Shown piece by piece: positions 24,940 to 33,571 of a stretch of DNA of 64,000 bases. The first letter of the stretch is position 1; each line of letters begins with the position of its first letter. Position numbers and translations under genes: made by a program. The notes beneath the pieces are model-generated. The model did no database searches, was not told the origin of the DNA, and saw nothing but the letters and a program-made list of their open reading frames with translations. This stretch comes from Nocardia sp. NBC_01327 (GTDB lineage Bacteria; Actinomycetota; Actinomycetes; Mycobacteriales; Mycobacteriaceae), in the NCBI RefSeq assembly GCF_035958815.1, contig NZ_CP108383.1:2294001-2358000 (forward strand), read 5' to 3'.

Positions 24940-25758
24940 ATGACCTCTCAGTCGACGCTCACCGCCCCCTCGCGAGCACCCCGCACCCGCCGCGGTACCG
25001 ACAGCTACGACAATCTCGAACCGCTGTTCGCGCAACTCGCGACGTTGAGCGATGCCGATCCCTACCGAAAACAGTTGCGGGACAACCTCATCGAGCGCTG
25101 TCTACCGTTGGCGGAGAATATCGCCCGCAAGTACGCCGGCCGCGGCGAGAACTACGAGGACCTGCTCCAGACCGCCCGCGTGGGCATGGTGGTCGCGATC
25201 AACCGATTCGACCCCGACTACGGCGCGTCATTCCTGTCCTTCGCAATACCGACGATCATGGGCGAGGTACGCCGCCACTTCCGCGACTACACCTGGGCGG
25301 TCCGAGTGCCGCGGCGGCTGAAAGAGCTGCAACTGACCATCGGCCTCGCCATCGACCGGCTGTTCCAGCGACTGGGCCACGTACCGACGGCCGCGGAGAT
25401 CGCCGCGGAACTCGGCGCCGACCCGGACGAGGTCATGCAGGCGCTGATCGCGCGCAACGGCTACCGCAGCTCCTCGATCGACGCCTGCCTCGACAATGAC
25501 AACGACTACACGCCGATATCGCTACTGGACGCTCTCGGCGGTGAACAGACGGACTTCCGCATGGTGGAGGACCTCATGGCAGTGAAGCCGCTGATCGAGG
25601 CACTGCCCGAACGCGACCGCCAGGTGCTGATCATGCGATTCTTCGATACCCAGCCGCAGGTCCGGATCGCCGAAACCCTGGGCGTCTCGCAGATGCAGAT
25701 CTCGCGCATCTTGTCCCGAGTGCTGAACTCGTTGCAAGAGCAGGCATTACGCGACTGA
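24940..25758 (+). CDS. RNA polymerase sigma factor, SigB/SigF/SigG subfamily
   Basis: A 272-residue group 3 sigma factor. Region 2 has RCLPLAENIARKYAGRGENY, DLLQTARVGMVVAINRFDPD and the -10 recognition tract SFAIPTIMGEVRRHFRDYTW. Region 3 has RLGHVPTAAEIAAELG. Region 4 has LPERDRQVLIMRFFDTQPQV and IAETLGVSQMQISRILSRVL. It should direct a stress or stationary-phase regulon. No anti-sigma gene lies next to it, so control may be by the upstream operator array or by a distant anti-sigma factor. Confidence 0.93.
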   Translation: MTSQSTLTAPSRAPRTRRGTDSYDNLEPLFAQLATLSDADPYRKQLRDNLIERCLPLAENIARKYAGRGENYEDLLQTARVGMVVAINRFDPDYGASFLSFAIPTIMGEVRRHFRDYTWAVRVPRRLKELQLTIGLAIDRLFQRLGHVPTAAEIAAELGADPDEVMQALIARNGYRSSSIDACLDNDNDYTPISLLDALGGEQTDFRMVEDLMAVKPLIEALPERDRQVLIMRFFDTQPQVRIAETLGVSQMQISRILSRVLNSLQEQALRD

Positions 25759-25802
25759 TTGCCTTGATTCCCCTGCAGCGCAACATCGATGGGGCAGTCG
25801 GC

Positions 25803-26462
25803 ATGGTGGCCTGGCGGCCGCTCCGGCACACCCTCGCGGCCATCGCGTGGACGCTGACCTTCGCGTACATGGCGGCCGAGCTCACGACCGCCATCGCCTG
25901 GAAGACGGGCTACAGCTTCCGCTACGACACCATCAGCGATCTCGGAGTCACCGCCTGCACGCCGAGCATGTGCTCGCCGCTGCATCTGCTCATGAACGCG
26001 ACTTTCGTGGCGCTCGGATTGCTGACCATCCTGGGCGCCATCGGATTTCGCGACTACATCCCGCCCGGGCGGCGTCAGATATGGATCGTCGCGCTGGCGG
26101 TCGTCATCGGACTCAGTACCGCCGCGACCGGAGTGTTTCCCTCCAGCGACGGCATTGTCATTCACGGCCTGGCGGTGCTGCCCGCGCTCGTCTCCCGGCA
26201 TATCGTGCTGATCCTGCTGTCGATCTGGCTGTGGAAACAGCGCCGCCTCGTCGCGGTCTGGTCGGCCGTGTGCGCCGCGGCGGGAATCGCCGGCACGGTG
26301 CTGCTCACGATCGGTCTGCAGGTCGGCATTTCCGAACGACTCGTGTTCTACCCGCTGCCGGCCTGGATGGCCGTCACCGGCGCTGCTGTGGGTTTGCACG
26401 CCCTGTGGAGAGCAATCTCACCGCGGTGGAACCCGGCGGAGCGCGTTCCGGTGTACGGGTAG
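25803..26462 (+). CDS. DUF998 membrane protein
   Basis: A 219-residue membrane protein with about six helices. The conserved DUF998 elements are visible: the outer tract YSFRYDTISDLGVTAC after the first helix, the LLMNATFVALGLLTILGA segment, and GVFPSSDGIVIHGLAVLPAL. Function unknown. The frame is open to a TTG at 25764, but the ATG at 25803, with GGGGC upstream, gives a more natural N-terminus. It follows the sigma factor by 44 bases and may be co-transcribed. Confidence 0.78.
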   Translation: MVAWRPLRHTLAAIAWTLTFAYMAAELTTAIAWKTGYSFRYDTISDLGVTACTPSMCSPLHLLMNATFVALGLLTILGAIGFRDYIPPGRRQIWIVALAVVIGLSTAATGVFPSSDGIVIHGLAVLPALVSRHIVLILLSIWLWKQRRLVAVWSAVCAAAGIAGTVLLTIGLQVGISERLVFYPLPAWMAVTGAAVGLHALWRAISPRWNPAERVPVYG

Positions 26463-26471
26463 GCTCAATAG

Positions 26472-27614
26472 GTGAAGCAACTAACCATCGGTGTAGTTGC
26501 GACCTCCCGCAAAGAGGACGAGCACCGACTGGCGATCCATCCCGCGCACTTCGACCGGATCGACCCAGGGCTTCGCGACCGCGTCTTCCTCGAGCACGGT
26601 TACGGCGACCGCTTCGGCTACTCCGATGAGCATCTGGCGCCCCTGGTAGGCGGCCATCGCACCCGCGAAGAACTCTTCGCCGAGTGTGACGTTCTGCTGC
26701 TGCCCAAACCGCTTGCCGAAGACCTCGAGAATCTCCGCGCCGGACAGGTCGTCTGGGGATGGCCGCACTGCGTCCAGGACGAGCGTATGACGCAGCTCGC
26801 CATCGACCGCGGGCTGACCCTGATCGCCTGGGAGGCGATGAATCACTGGACGAAGGAAGGCAACTTCAACGTCCATGTCTTCCATAAGAACAATGAGCTG
26901 GCCGGTTACTGCTCGGTCCTGCACGCACTGCAGCTGCGCGGATCCAGCGGGGACTACGGCCGGCGGATGCGTGCGGCCGTAATCAGTTTCGGCGCCACCG
27001 CCCGCGGCGCCGTGCGCGCACTCTCGGCGCTGGGAATCAGCGATGTCACGGTGCTGACGCAGCGCAGTGTGTCCGCGGTCGCCTCACCTTTCGCATCGGT
27101 GCGCATGCAGCACTTCGCGCGTGATCCCTCGAATCCCAGCCGCACGCTCGCGCTGAAAGCGCCGGAACCCGGACCGCTCGCGGAAATGCTGGCCCAGTAC
27201 GACATTGTCGTCAACTGCATCCTCCAGGACACCGAAGAGCCGCTGATGTTCGTCATGAACGAGGATCTGCCGCTGTTCGCGCGCGGAACGCTGTTCGTCG
27301 ACGTCTCCTGTGACGAGGGGATGGGCTTCGAATGGGCGCGGCCGACCTCGTTCACGGATCCGATGTTCACCGTCGGCGACGATCTGCACTACTACGGGGT
27401 GGACCACAGCCCGTCCTACCTCTGGAACTCGGCCACGTGGGAGAACTCCGAAGCGCTGCTGGAGTATCTGCCGATCGTGATGTCCGGCTCCGATGCCTGG
27501 GACGGCAACGAAACCGTCCGGCGCGCAATCGAAATCCGTGAGGGCCGGGTGCAGAACCTTCGGATTCTGTCCTTCCAGCGGCGGGCCGCGGCGTATCCCT
27601 ACGCGGTCGCCTGA
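26472..27614 (+). CDS. N5-(carboxyethyl)ornithine synthase-like dehydrogenase
   Basis: A 380-residue protein of the alanine dehydrogenase/PNT fold. The N-terminal domain begins TIGVVATSRKEDEHRLAIHP and includes VVWGWPHCVQDE; a second domain with GATARGAVRALSALG binds the nucleotide. This pattern fits CEO synthase, which condenses ornithine or lysine with pyruvate using NADPH, better than alanine dehydrogenase. The GTG at 26472 begins nine bases after the DUF998 gene. The physiological substrate in this organism is not known. Confidence 0.78.
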   Translation: MKQLTIGVVATSRKEDEHRLAIHPAHFDRIDPGLRDRVFLEHGYGDRFGYSDEHLAPLVGGHRTREELFAECDVLLLPKPLAEDLENLRAGQVVWGWPHCVQDERMTQLAIDRGLTLIAWEAMNHWTKEGNFNVHVFHKNNELAGYCSVLHALQLRGSSGDYGRRMRAAVISFGATARGAVRALSALGISDVTVLTQRSVSAVASPFASVRMQHFARDPSNPSRTLALKAPEPGPLAEMLAQYDIVVNCILQDTEEPLMFVMNEDLPLFARGTLFVDVSCDEGMGFEWARPTSFTDPMFTVGDDLHYYGVDHSPSYLWNSATWENSEALLEYLPIVMSGSDAWDGNETVRRAIEIREGRVQNLRILSFQRRAAAYPYAVA

Positions 27615-27617
27615 CGG

Positions 27618-28586
27618 TCAGGTGTCGTCCGGAGTCGTTGCGGCGGAAAGCAATCGCTCCGCCAGCGTGCGGCAGCGACTCCGGAGTTCCGGCGGATCGA
27701 GTATCTCGAAATCGTGGCCGAGCAGGATCATGTGCATGAGTACGGAGTCGAGGTTATCGGCGCCGCTGATCACCTCGCAGCATTCGGTCCCGTGTGGCCG
27801 GACGACAGCCGCCGATGCTGGAATCTGTTCGCGCACGATGTCACTCGGGGCATGCACCAGGAAGCGCGCCTGTTTGCTGTAGACCCGGCTCGCCACGCCC
27901 TCCTGTACGTGCGCGGCGGCGTCGGGCGCCGCGCGCGGGCGGAAATGCCAAGTGCGGGAAGACACCTCGGTCATTCTGTCGACGCGGAAGCTGCGCCAGT
28001 CATCGCGATCGAGGTCGTAGGCGAACAGATACCAGCGGCGGTCCGAGGCGACCAGGCGGTAGGGCTCGACCCGCCGCCGGGTGCTCCCGGAGGGATAGTC
28101 GAAGCCGATCTCGACCTCGTCGCGGCACGCCCGGGCCAGAGTCATGAGCACCTCGGGATCGACCAGCGCGCGGCCACCGCTGAAGGATTCGACCGACCCG
28201 GACAGCGCGCGCACCTCGTGCCGCAGCCGAATCGGCAATACCTGGTCGAGCTTGGTCAGCGCCCGCAGCGCGGCATCGCCGGCCCGCGCGACCGCACCAC
28301 CCGCACCGGCCAGCAATGAGACCGCGGTGGCAATCGCCTCCTCGTCATCGAGCAGCAGCGGCGGCAACTCCTGCCCCGGCCCGAGCCGATATCCGCCGCC
28401 GACACCCTGACTCGCGTGTACCGGATAACCGAGCGCCCGCAGCCGCTCGACATCGCGCCGGACCGTGCGCGGCGTGATGTCGAGCCGCGCGGCGAGCTCC
28501 GGCCCGGTCCAGACCTGACGCTGCTGCAGCAGCCCGAGCAGTGTGAGCACCCGCTCCGTCGTCCCGCGCTCAGCGCCGTCGTCCAT
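27618..28586 (-). CDS. WYL-domain transcriptional regulator
   Basis: A 322-residue regulator. The N-terminal HTH_11 (about residues 10-65) includes LTLLGLLQQRQVWTGPELAA and ITPRTVRRDVERLRALGYPV, followed by GVGGGYRLGPG. The WYL domain (about 145-220) has RRRVEPYRLVASDRRWYLFA; the C-terminal WCX extension follows. WYL domains bind ligands, including nucleic acids, and regulators of this layout control stress and sometimes defence genes. The ATG at 28586 starts the HTH at the usual point. It is divergent from the DinB gene and may control the dinB-ridA pair. Confidence 0.9.
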   Translation of the reverse strand: MDDGAERGTTERVLTLLGLLQQRQVWTGPELAARLDITPRTVRRDVERLRALGYPVHASQGVGGGYRLGPGQELPPLLLDDEEAIATAVSLLAGAGGAVARAGDAALRALTKLDQVLPIRLRHEVRALSGSVESFSGGRALVDPEVLMTLARACRDEVEIGFDYPSGSTRRRVEPYRLVASDRRWYLFAYDLDRDDWRSFRVDRMTEVSSRTWHFRPRAAPDAAAHVQEGVASRVYSKQARFLVHAPSDIVREQIPASAAVVRPHGTECCEVISGADNLDSVLMHMILLGHDFEILDPPELRSRCRTLAERLLSAATTPDDT

Positions 28587-28648
28587 ATCGCCCACATTGC
28601 CAGAAATAGCGGACCGATACTGTCCGCAATTGATGTGAGGGTGGCTGC

Positions 28649-29236
28649 ATGGACATCGACGAACTCGACTGGAACCGGACACTGCGCGAGCAGTTCGAGT
28701 TCCACTGGAACCACCAGCTCCGGGCCCGCCTCGACGGCCTCGCCGACGACGAATACTTCTGGTCACCCGTGCCCGACGCCTGGAGTGTGCGCCCGCGCGG
28801 CACCTCGACAGCGCCCATGCAGGCCGGCGCCGGCGACTTCACCGTGGATTTCGGCTACCCCCAGCCGATTCCCGCCCCCTTCACCACCATCGCCTGGCGC
28901 CTCGGCCACGTCATAGTCGGCGTACTCGCCACCCGCAACGCCGCCCACTTCGGCGGCCCCGAGGTCTCCTACGAAACCTGGAAGTACGCCGAGACCGCAT
29001 CCACCGCACTCGACCAACTCGAGGAACAATTGGACCTCTGGCTGACCGGAGTCCGCAGCCTCGGCGAACCCGGCCTCCAGGTCCGGGTCGGCCCGAAAGA
29101 ACCCTTCCCGGACCTGCGCATGTCCGATCTGGTCCTGCACATCCACCGCGAACTCATCCACCACCTGTCCGAGGTCTGCCTCCTCCGCGACCTCTACCTG
29201 CACACGAACCCCAGCGCCCATGGAGAGAACCGATGA
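28649..29236 (+). CDS. DinB-like metalloenzyme-fold protein
   Basis: A 195-residue DinB/YfiT four-helix-bundle protein. The likely metal-binding histidines are in TTIAWRLGHVIVGVLA and in VLHIHRELIHHLSEVCLLRD. Proteins of this fold include mycothiol-dependent S-transferases and isomerases, so a thiol-transfer role is plausible in an actinobacterium. It overlaps the RidA gene by four bases (ATGA), so the two form an operon. It is divergent from the WYL regulator. Confidence 0.82.
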   Translation: MDIDELDWNRTLREQFEFHWNHQLRARLDGLADDEYFWSPVPDAWSVRPRGTSTAPMQAGAGDFTVDFGYPQPIPAPFTTIAWRLGHVIVGVLATRNAAHFGGPEVSYETWKYAETASTALDQLEEQLDLWLTGVRSLGEPGLQVRVGPKEPFPDLRMSDLVLHIHRELIHHLSEVCLLRDLYLHTNPSAHGENR

Positions 29237-29625
29237 CCGAAAAGCCCATCCACCTGGACCCCGCGGAACTCCACTACAACCCAGCCTTCACCCAGGGCGT
29301 GATCGCCCCCGCCGGCCGCACCCTCTACGTCGGCGGCCAACTGGGCACCGACAGCACCGGCGCCGTGCTCGAAGGCATTGAGGCCCAAACCATTCAAGCC
29401 ATGAAAAACGTCCTGACCGTCCTCGCCGCCGCAGGCACCGGACCCGAAAATGTCGTCAAACTCAACATCTACCTCGTCGCGGGCGTCGATGTACAGGCGG
29501 GATTCGCTGCCTCCCAATCAGTCTGGGGCAACCACCGCACCGCCATCACCGTCATCTCCACCGCCACCCACGCCCGCCCCGGCGTACTGGTAGAGATCGA
29601 CGCCATAGCGACCATCCCCGAATAG
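29233..29625 (+). CDS. RidA (YjgF/YER057c/UK114) family protein
   Basis: A 130-residue trimer-forming protein of the Rid family. It has the pattern GRTLYVGGQLGTDSTGAVLE near the N-terminus and the final catalytic-site region GVLVEIDAIATIPE; the arginine that holds the carboxylate in true RidA would lie just before this and is not in its usual form (HARPGVLVEID), so it may belong to a Rid subfamily other than the imine deaminases. It is coupled to dinB by a 4-base overlap and is the last chromosomal gene before the integrated element. Confidence 0.85.
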   Translation: MTEKPIHLDPAELHYNPAFTQGVIAPAGRTLYVGGQLGTDSTGAVLEGIEAQTIQAMKNVLTVLAAAGTGPENVVKLNIYLVAGVDVQAGFAASQSVWGNHRTAITVISTATHARPGVLVEIDAIATIPE

Positions 29626-29703
29626 GACAAAACCAACAGAGACCACGATCCGCATGGTGATACCGAACCTCGGGCAGGCAACGCCCGAGGTTGCACCTAC
29701 AAC

Positions 29704-29823
29704 AATCCCTAGCCGTTTGGCTCCGTCGTGGTGTGGGTACCACTGAACCTGGCGACTACGTCGCAGGTCAGGGTGGAGAGGCGCCCCCGGCAGGAATCGA
29801 ACCTGCGACCTAGGGATTAGAAG
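29704..29823. repeat. Left attachment site (att) with displaced tRNA-Arg 3' part
   Basis: Positions 29781-29823 are identical over 43 bases to the 3' half of the tRNA-Arg gene at 47265-47307. The match continues collinearly, without gaps, to the left for 77 more bases (29704-29780 against 47188-47264): AATCCCTAGC and GTTT match at the far end and CGTCGCAGGTCAGGGTGG next to the core. This is the copy of the tRNA end left at the far side of the element when it integrated. Confidence 0.9.
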
Positions 29824-30490
29824 TTCCTACCCTTGGAACACTGTTCTGACCTGCATTGATGCAGCTCGTGGGGGAGCGAAACCCCAAAATCCCTAGGTGA
29901 GTTAGCCGAGGCTTCCTGATCTTGAAAAATCTTTACGGCCAAAAGGTTTCGCTTCCATCATCGCACTTGAACGAGTCGTGCCGTCGACACAGTGATCGTC
30001 ATCGCCGCGCCCCAGATTCGAACCCTGCTTGTACGAGACAGTCGACGTTATCGAGCCGACTCCATCGCGTGCCAGATGCAGCCCAAGACCGCTGGTGTGT
30101 CAAACCAGTGCAAGGCTTAACCAGCCCTGACCGCGAAGACCTGCCAGCTTGGGCTTGAAACCCTGCAGATCAGGAGCTTTTGCGATTCTTGATACTGGAC
30201 ATAGTTGGACTCGGAAATCCACCTCTAGACATCTGTCTGCCCCAAATTTGCCCCACGCCAGACAACCTCCTGCCCCACGTTTCAAGCCGGAGGGATTCCC
30301 CGAGGAAACAGACCCTCGGCATGAAGTGGCATTCAACCTCGGGTGAACCGCTATTCAGCCCTGACAAGGGCGTGACAACCGGCCGCCGAGGCTTCAACGG
30401 CGTGGCCGCCCTTCCTGTCGATCGTGATTCGACTCGACTGGAGGTCAAACGGGCCGTACTCGTCGCCTGCGCTGCCCAGTGGCGTCCATT
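29824..30490. other. Element left end without recognisable genes
   Basis: This stretch of about 670 bases between the left att site and the stop of the nuclease-helicase gene contains only short, non-family frames on both strands. A repeat of AATCCCTAG, the att-site edge, occurs at about 29889. It may hold attP arm sites for the integrase. The missing C-terminal part of the helicase gene was looked for here in all frames and not found. Confidence 0.5.
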
Positions 30491-32959
30491 TTACTTCAAA
30501 TAGTGCGCTGTATTGTCGCCGAAATCGAACACACGAAACCTATCCTTGTTGGGGGCGAGTTGCGATCCCATGCCCAGCATCGTCCAGAAAATATTCTTGG
30601 AGCCAATCTGCCTTAGAAATACGAGGTTCACAACTTCACGCACACTGATACCTGAATCCAACATTCCCGACGAAACCGCAACCCGGGGCATTTCGTCGAT
30701 ATTTCTGAATCTGTCAATAACTTCCGGCGCATACGCCGTAGTTGAGTTAATTGGAAGTATGAAATCATGCTCCATTTCCGGATAGTTCAACCGGAACCGA
30801 CGAGCGATCATTTCCGCATGACGGATACTTTGAGCAAAGATTATAGTCTTTCCTACTCGGCCATCTTCTGCACGCATGCCATCGTTCGTTAGAACGCTCA
30901 AAGCGGCATCGATAGCCTCCTCACTCATAATCTGTCCGGCTGATCCTCTGTCCCAATGTGGCCCAATCTGGACTTTGACAAATTCGGGACCAACAAGATA
31001 GCCATCTCTTATCGCGTCATCGAATCCGTAGCTGGCCGTTAGATCACCGTACCGAATATCGAATAGCTCACGAATATTTCCATCCAAACCATCCGGAGGG
31101 CTGGACGTAAATCCCACTACCAACGCATCAAAGTAGTCTATTAATTTCTGATAGGGACGTGTGCCGACCGCCGCGATATCATCAATAACTATCAGGTCGA
31201 AGAACCCGTGGCCGTAGCCACTAGACCCTGCTTCATCATCGGGCGGCACTAGAGATGCGAACTTGTGAGGCGCTGCCACAAAGACACATGCATCTGATTC
31301 CTCGCGTATTTCGGTTGAAATTGAAATATCCGAAAGGTGCATACGCAGGATCTCCGAAATCTGGTGTTCAAGCATCTTTCGATGCGTGAGTACCAGAACA
31401 CGCCTTGCCCAGCCTGCGCGAAAAAGAATATCAATCAGAGCTACGCTCGTCAGAGTCTTCCCGGAACCAGTCGGCATGCTTACCAGCGCCTTGCGCCTGC
31501 CTTGCTGATCAAAGGCGGTCAGAACCGCACGCACTATGCTGCTTTGATGTCTTCTTAGGGAGAGATTTTCAGCTACAACAGCATCATTCAAACTACGCTG
31601 ATTCGAGCGCAAATCAATCCTACGGAGCAACTCTTCTTTTGTAAGGAAGCCGCTAATTCTACGAGGAGAAGCAGATATCTCGTCCCAGATAAATACTTCG
31701 CTGCCGTTCACGCAGAATAGAAAAGGTCGTCGACTAGATCGGTTCTCAAACTCGCGGCCATATGTTCGCAATTGCTCGAACATGATATTCAAATTGGACT
31801 TGCCAGACTTAACCTCGACAAGGGCGAGCGGTTTATCGGTATTGTCCCATAGCACGTAGTCGATGAAATAGGATTCTGGACCCTTACTCCTTTTTATCCT
31901 GTAATCTCGGCTTATCGTGGAGGTATCTATCCAGCCCGTTTCCGCAAGAAGTAGCTCGAACAAAACGTTTGACTCTACCTCAGCGCCCGGTTTACCCATC
32001 TGTTGGGTCAATGCAGCATCCACGGATGGGTATTTGAAAATTCTAGAATCCGAGGCAAGCGTATCGGTCATCGACGCTTTTGTAGACAGCCTTCCCGATT
32101 CGACCGTTTGGGAAATGTCAACATTATGCAAATTTGCCGAGCTCGAAAATGAGGTATCGAAAGCTGCTTCTCTATCCAGCAATTCGCCATAGTTTGATGA
32201 ACTAGCACGGGAAAACCATTTCAATACGTCAAAGAGTGCTTCAATGGTGGTCAGTGCATCATCCAAACGAAATATCCGCGAACTATGTGCAGCCTCGCTT
32301 CCGCTCCGATAGATACTCTTTGCAGTCGATGCCACCCCATCCGGAATAGCGCCATTGCTAACAAGCCATGAAATAAGGGCAGACGTAGAGTTGCCGGTGA
32401 AAGCCTCCTCGTAGCCAGTAGCCTTCCCAAGCCACAGCATTGTCATTTCCAATGTCGATCGACAATACACACATGAGATTTTGGGATCGACCTGCACAAA
32501 CTTCTCTGCACACAGTGCTTGATAGTAAATTTCCGGCCACTCTTTCTCAAGAAACCAGAAATTCGATTGTACGGAATGTTCTTGAGCAACAACGACAGTT
32601 CGTTCTGACGAATTTTTCAGATTGACAGGCTGGTCACGTAATGCCCACAGCCAAGCCTCAGTTCCAGACGTACCGTACGCTGCCGTGATCTCCACTCGAT
32701 TACTTGAAGCGCTATCGGGCAGGAGGAGCCAGTTCGGGGAAACATCTAGTGCGAGAGCAAGGGCGACGAGGTCATCAACGTCAACTCGTCGCTGACCCTT
32801 CTCAATCTTTGCCAATGCGGACAAGTCGATTGGTCTGCCGAGTTCCGTCAGCCTGTCCGCCAATTGGTTCAAAGTGAGCCCATGCGACTGCCGCAGCTCC
32901 CGCAGCCTTACACCAAGCCGTAAACCACTAGGCCCCATGGCCCCAACTTGCTTTGCCAT
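30491..32959 (-). CDS. XRE-DUF4145-nuclease-degenerate helicase fusion (HsdR-like)
   Basis: About 822 residues from the ATG at 32959 (ATGs at 32971 and 32938 are alternatives). In order: an XRE HTH (about 14-78); a DUF4145-like helical domain (135-250, with GSEAAHSS in place of GNxAVH); an HsdR-type PD-(D/E)XK nuclease (325-430) with Asp367, Glu382 and Lys384 in LVEVKSGKSN, and the QxxxY motif QLRTY; and an SF2 helicase region with Walker A PTGSGKT (496-502). The DEAH box is DDIA (593-596), LTATP is FTSSP, and the motif VI GRGTR is GMGSQ, so the ATPase is probably dead. The protein stops soon after motif VI, shorter than HsdR relatives. GC is far lower than in neighbouring genes. No HsdM or HsdS is nearby. 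A nuclease-based defence or regulatory role is inferred. Confidence 0.8.
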   Translation of the reverse strand: MAKQVGAMGPSGLRLGVRLRELRQSHGLTLNQLADRLTELGRPIDLSALAKIEKGQRRVDVDDLVALALALDVSPNWLLLPDSASSNRVEITAAYGTSGTEAWLWALRDQPVNLKNSSERTVVVAQEHSVQSNFWFLEKEWPEIYYQALCAEKFVQVDPKISCVYCRSTLEMTMLWLGKATGYEEAFTGNSTSALISWLVSNGAIPDGVASTAKSIYRSGSEAAHSSRIFRLDDALTTIEALFDVLKWFSRASSSNYGELLDREAAFDTSFSSSANLHNVDISQTVESGRLSTKASMTDTLASDSRIFKYPSVDAALTQQMGKPGAEVESNVLFELLLAETGWIDTSTISRDYRIKRSKGPESYFIDYVLWDNTDKPLALVEVKSGKSNLNIMFEQLRTYGREFENRSSRRPFLFCVNGSEVFIWDEISASPRRISGFLTKEELLRRIDLRSNQRSLNDAVVAENLSLRRHQSSIVRAVLTAFDQQGRRKALVSMPTGSGKTLTSVALIDILFRAGWARRVLVLTHRKMLEHQISEILRMHLSDISISTEIREESDACVFVAAPHKFASLVPPDDEAGSSGYGHGFFDLIVIDDIAAVGTRPYQKLIDYFDALVVGFTSSPPDGLDGNIRELFDIRYGDLTASYGFDDAIRDGYLVGPEFVKVQIGPHWDRGSAGQIMSEEAIDAALSVLTNDGMRAEDGRVGKTIIFAQSIRHAEMIARRFRLNYPEMEHDFILPINSTTAYAPEVIDRFRNIDEMPRVAVSSGMLDSGISVREVVNLVFLRQIGSKNIFWTMLGMGSQLAPNKDRFRVFDFGDNTAHYLK

Positions 32960-33086
32960 GACACCAACCATAACGCTGTTGGCGAAAATCGACAACCCGA
33001 CGCGCAAAAATGTCTGACTTGACCAAACCCCCCGGTGGGGGGAGGCTATCGGCGGTGAGGACGGCGAAGCTGAAGCCGAAACGGCA

Positions 33087-33114
33087 ACGGCCCCCTGCGG
33101 TAACAGGGGGCCGT
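33087..33114 (+). terminator. Strong hairpin in the leader of the small membrane gene
   Basis: ACGGCCCCCTG (33087-33097) and CAGGGGGCCGT (33104-33114) form a perfect 11-bp stem with a 6-base loop, 40 bases before the ATG at 33154. No T tract follows. It may be an attenuator in the leader or a factor-dependent terminator. Confidence 0.55.
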
Positions 33115-33153
33115 CCTCGTCACGACCGTGCAGATTGGGCAGGAAGGACGAGG

Positions 33154-33450
33154 ATGTCAACAGTAGCGGGCTCCAGCAGTCACCAGGGCGATGGGCCTAG
33201 CGGTGACCCGGGAGACAACGCCGGATCATTGATCTCGCTCCGATCGATGGTGATCATCGGACTATCGATGCTGGTTGGGTTAACCGCTGGCGCGGGTGCC
33301 GGCATACCTGCTGGACTCGGAGTTGCGGCTCTGCACGGGCCAACATCTGGTGTGCTGGTCGGGCTGATCTCAGGCGCAGCCACGTCAGTTATCACCGGAT
33401 TGGCTGTTGCACACCGCCTTCATACGCTCGTCAGTCGCAGCCCTTCTTAG
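33154..33450 (+). CDS. Small two-span membrane protein
   Basis: A 98-residue protein with a disordered Ser/Gly-rich N-terminus and two hydrophobic, glycine-rich helices (SMVIIGLSMLVGLTAGAGAG and SGVLVGLISGAATSVITGLA) before a short cytoplasmic tail. The ATG at 33154 has AGGAAGGA and GAGG upstream. It is divergent from the nuclease-helicase gene, with its own hairpin leader, and convergent with the SprT-like gene. Function unknown; a small membrane protein beside a nuclease is a common arrangement in phage-defence cargo, which is suggestive only. Confidence 0.65.
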   Translation: MSTVAGSSSHQGDGPSGDPGDNAGSLISLRSMVIIGLSMLVGLTAGAGAGIPAGLGVAALHGPTSGVLVGLISGAATSVITGLAVAHRLHTLVSRSPS

Positions 33451-33528
33451 GGGTTGGTATTCAGAGCAATAGTTACCTACATCCTGCCATGCGGAACACT
33501 CCGTTACCGGGCCGGTGGAAGTAGGAGC

Positions 33529-33563
33529 GGAGTCCGCGCTGTGACATCGATGGCGCGGACTCC
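33529..33563. terminator. Terminator between convergent genes
   Basis: GGAGTCCGCGC (33529-33539) and GCGCGGACTCC (33553-33563) form a perfect 11-bp stem with a 13-base loop, followed by TTCT. It lies between the ends of the genes at 33450 and 33572 and can serve both. Confidence 0.65.
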
Positions 33564-33571
33564 TTCTGCAT

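Noticed and set aside
30005..30040. GATTCGAACC motif that looks like a second tRNA T-loop
   Set aside because: The flanking bases do not form a proper T stem and no anticodon or D arm could be folded.
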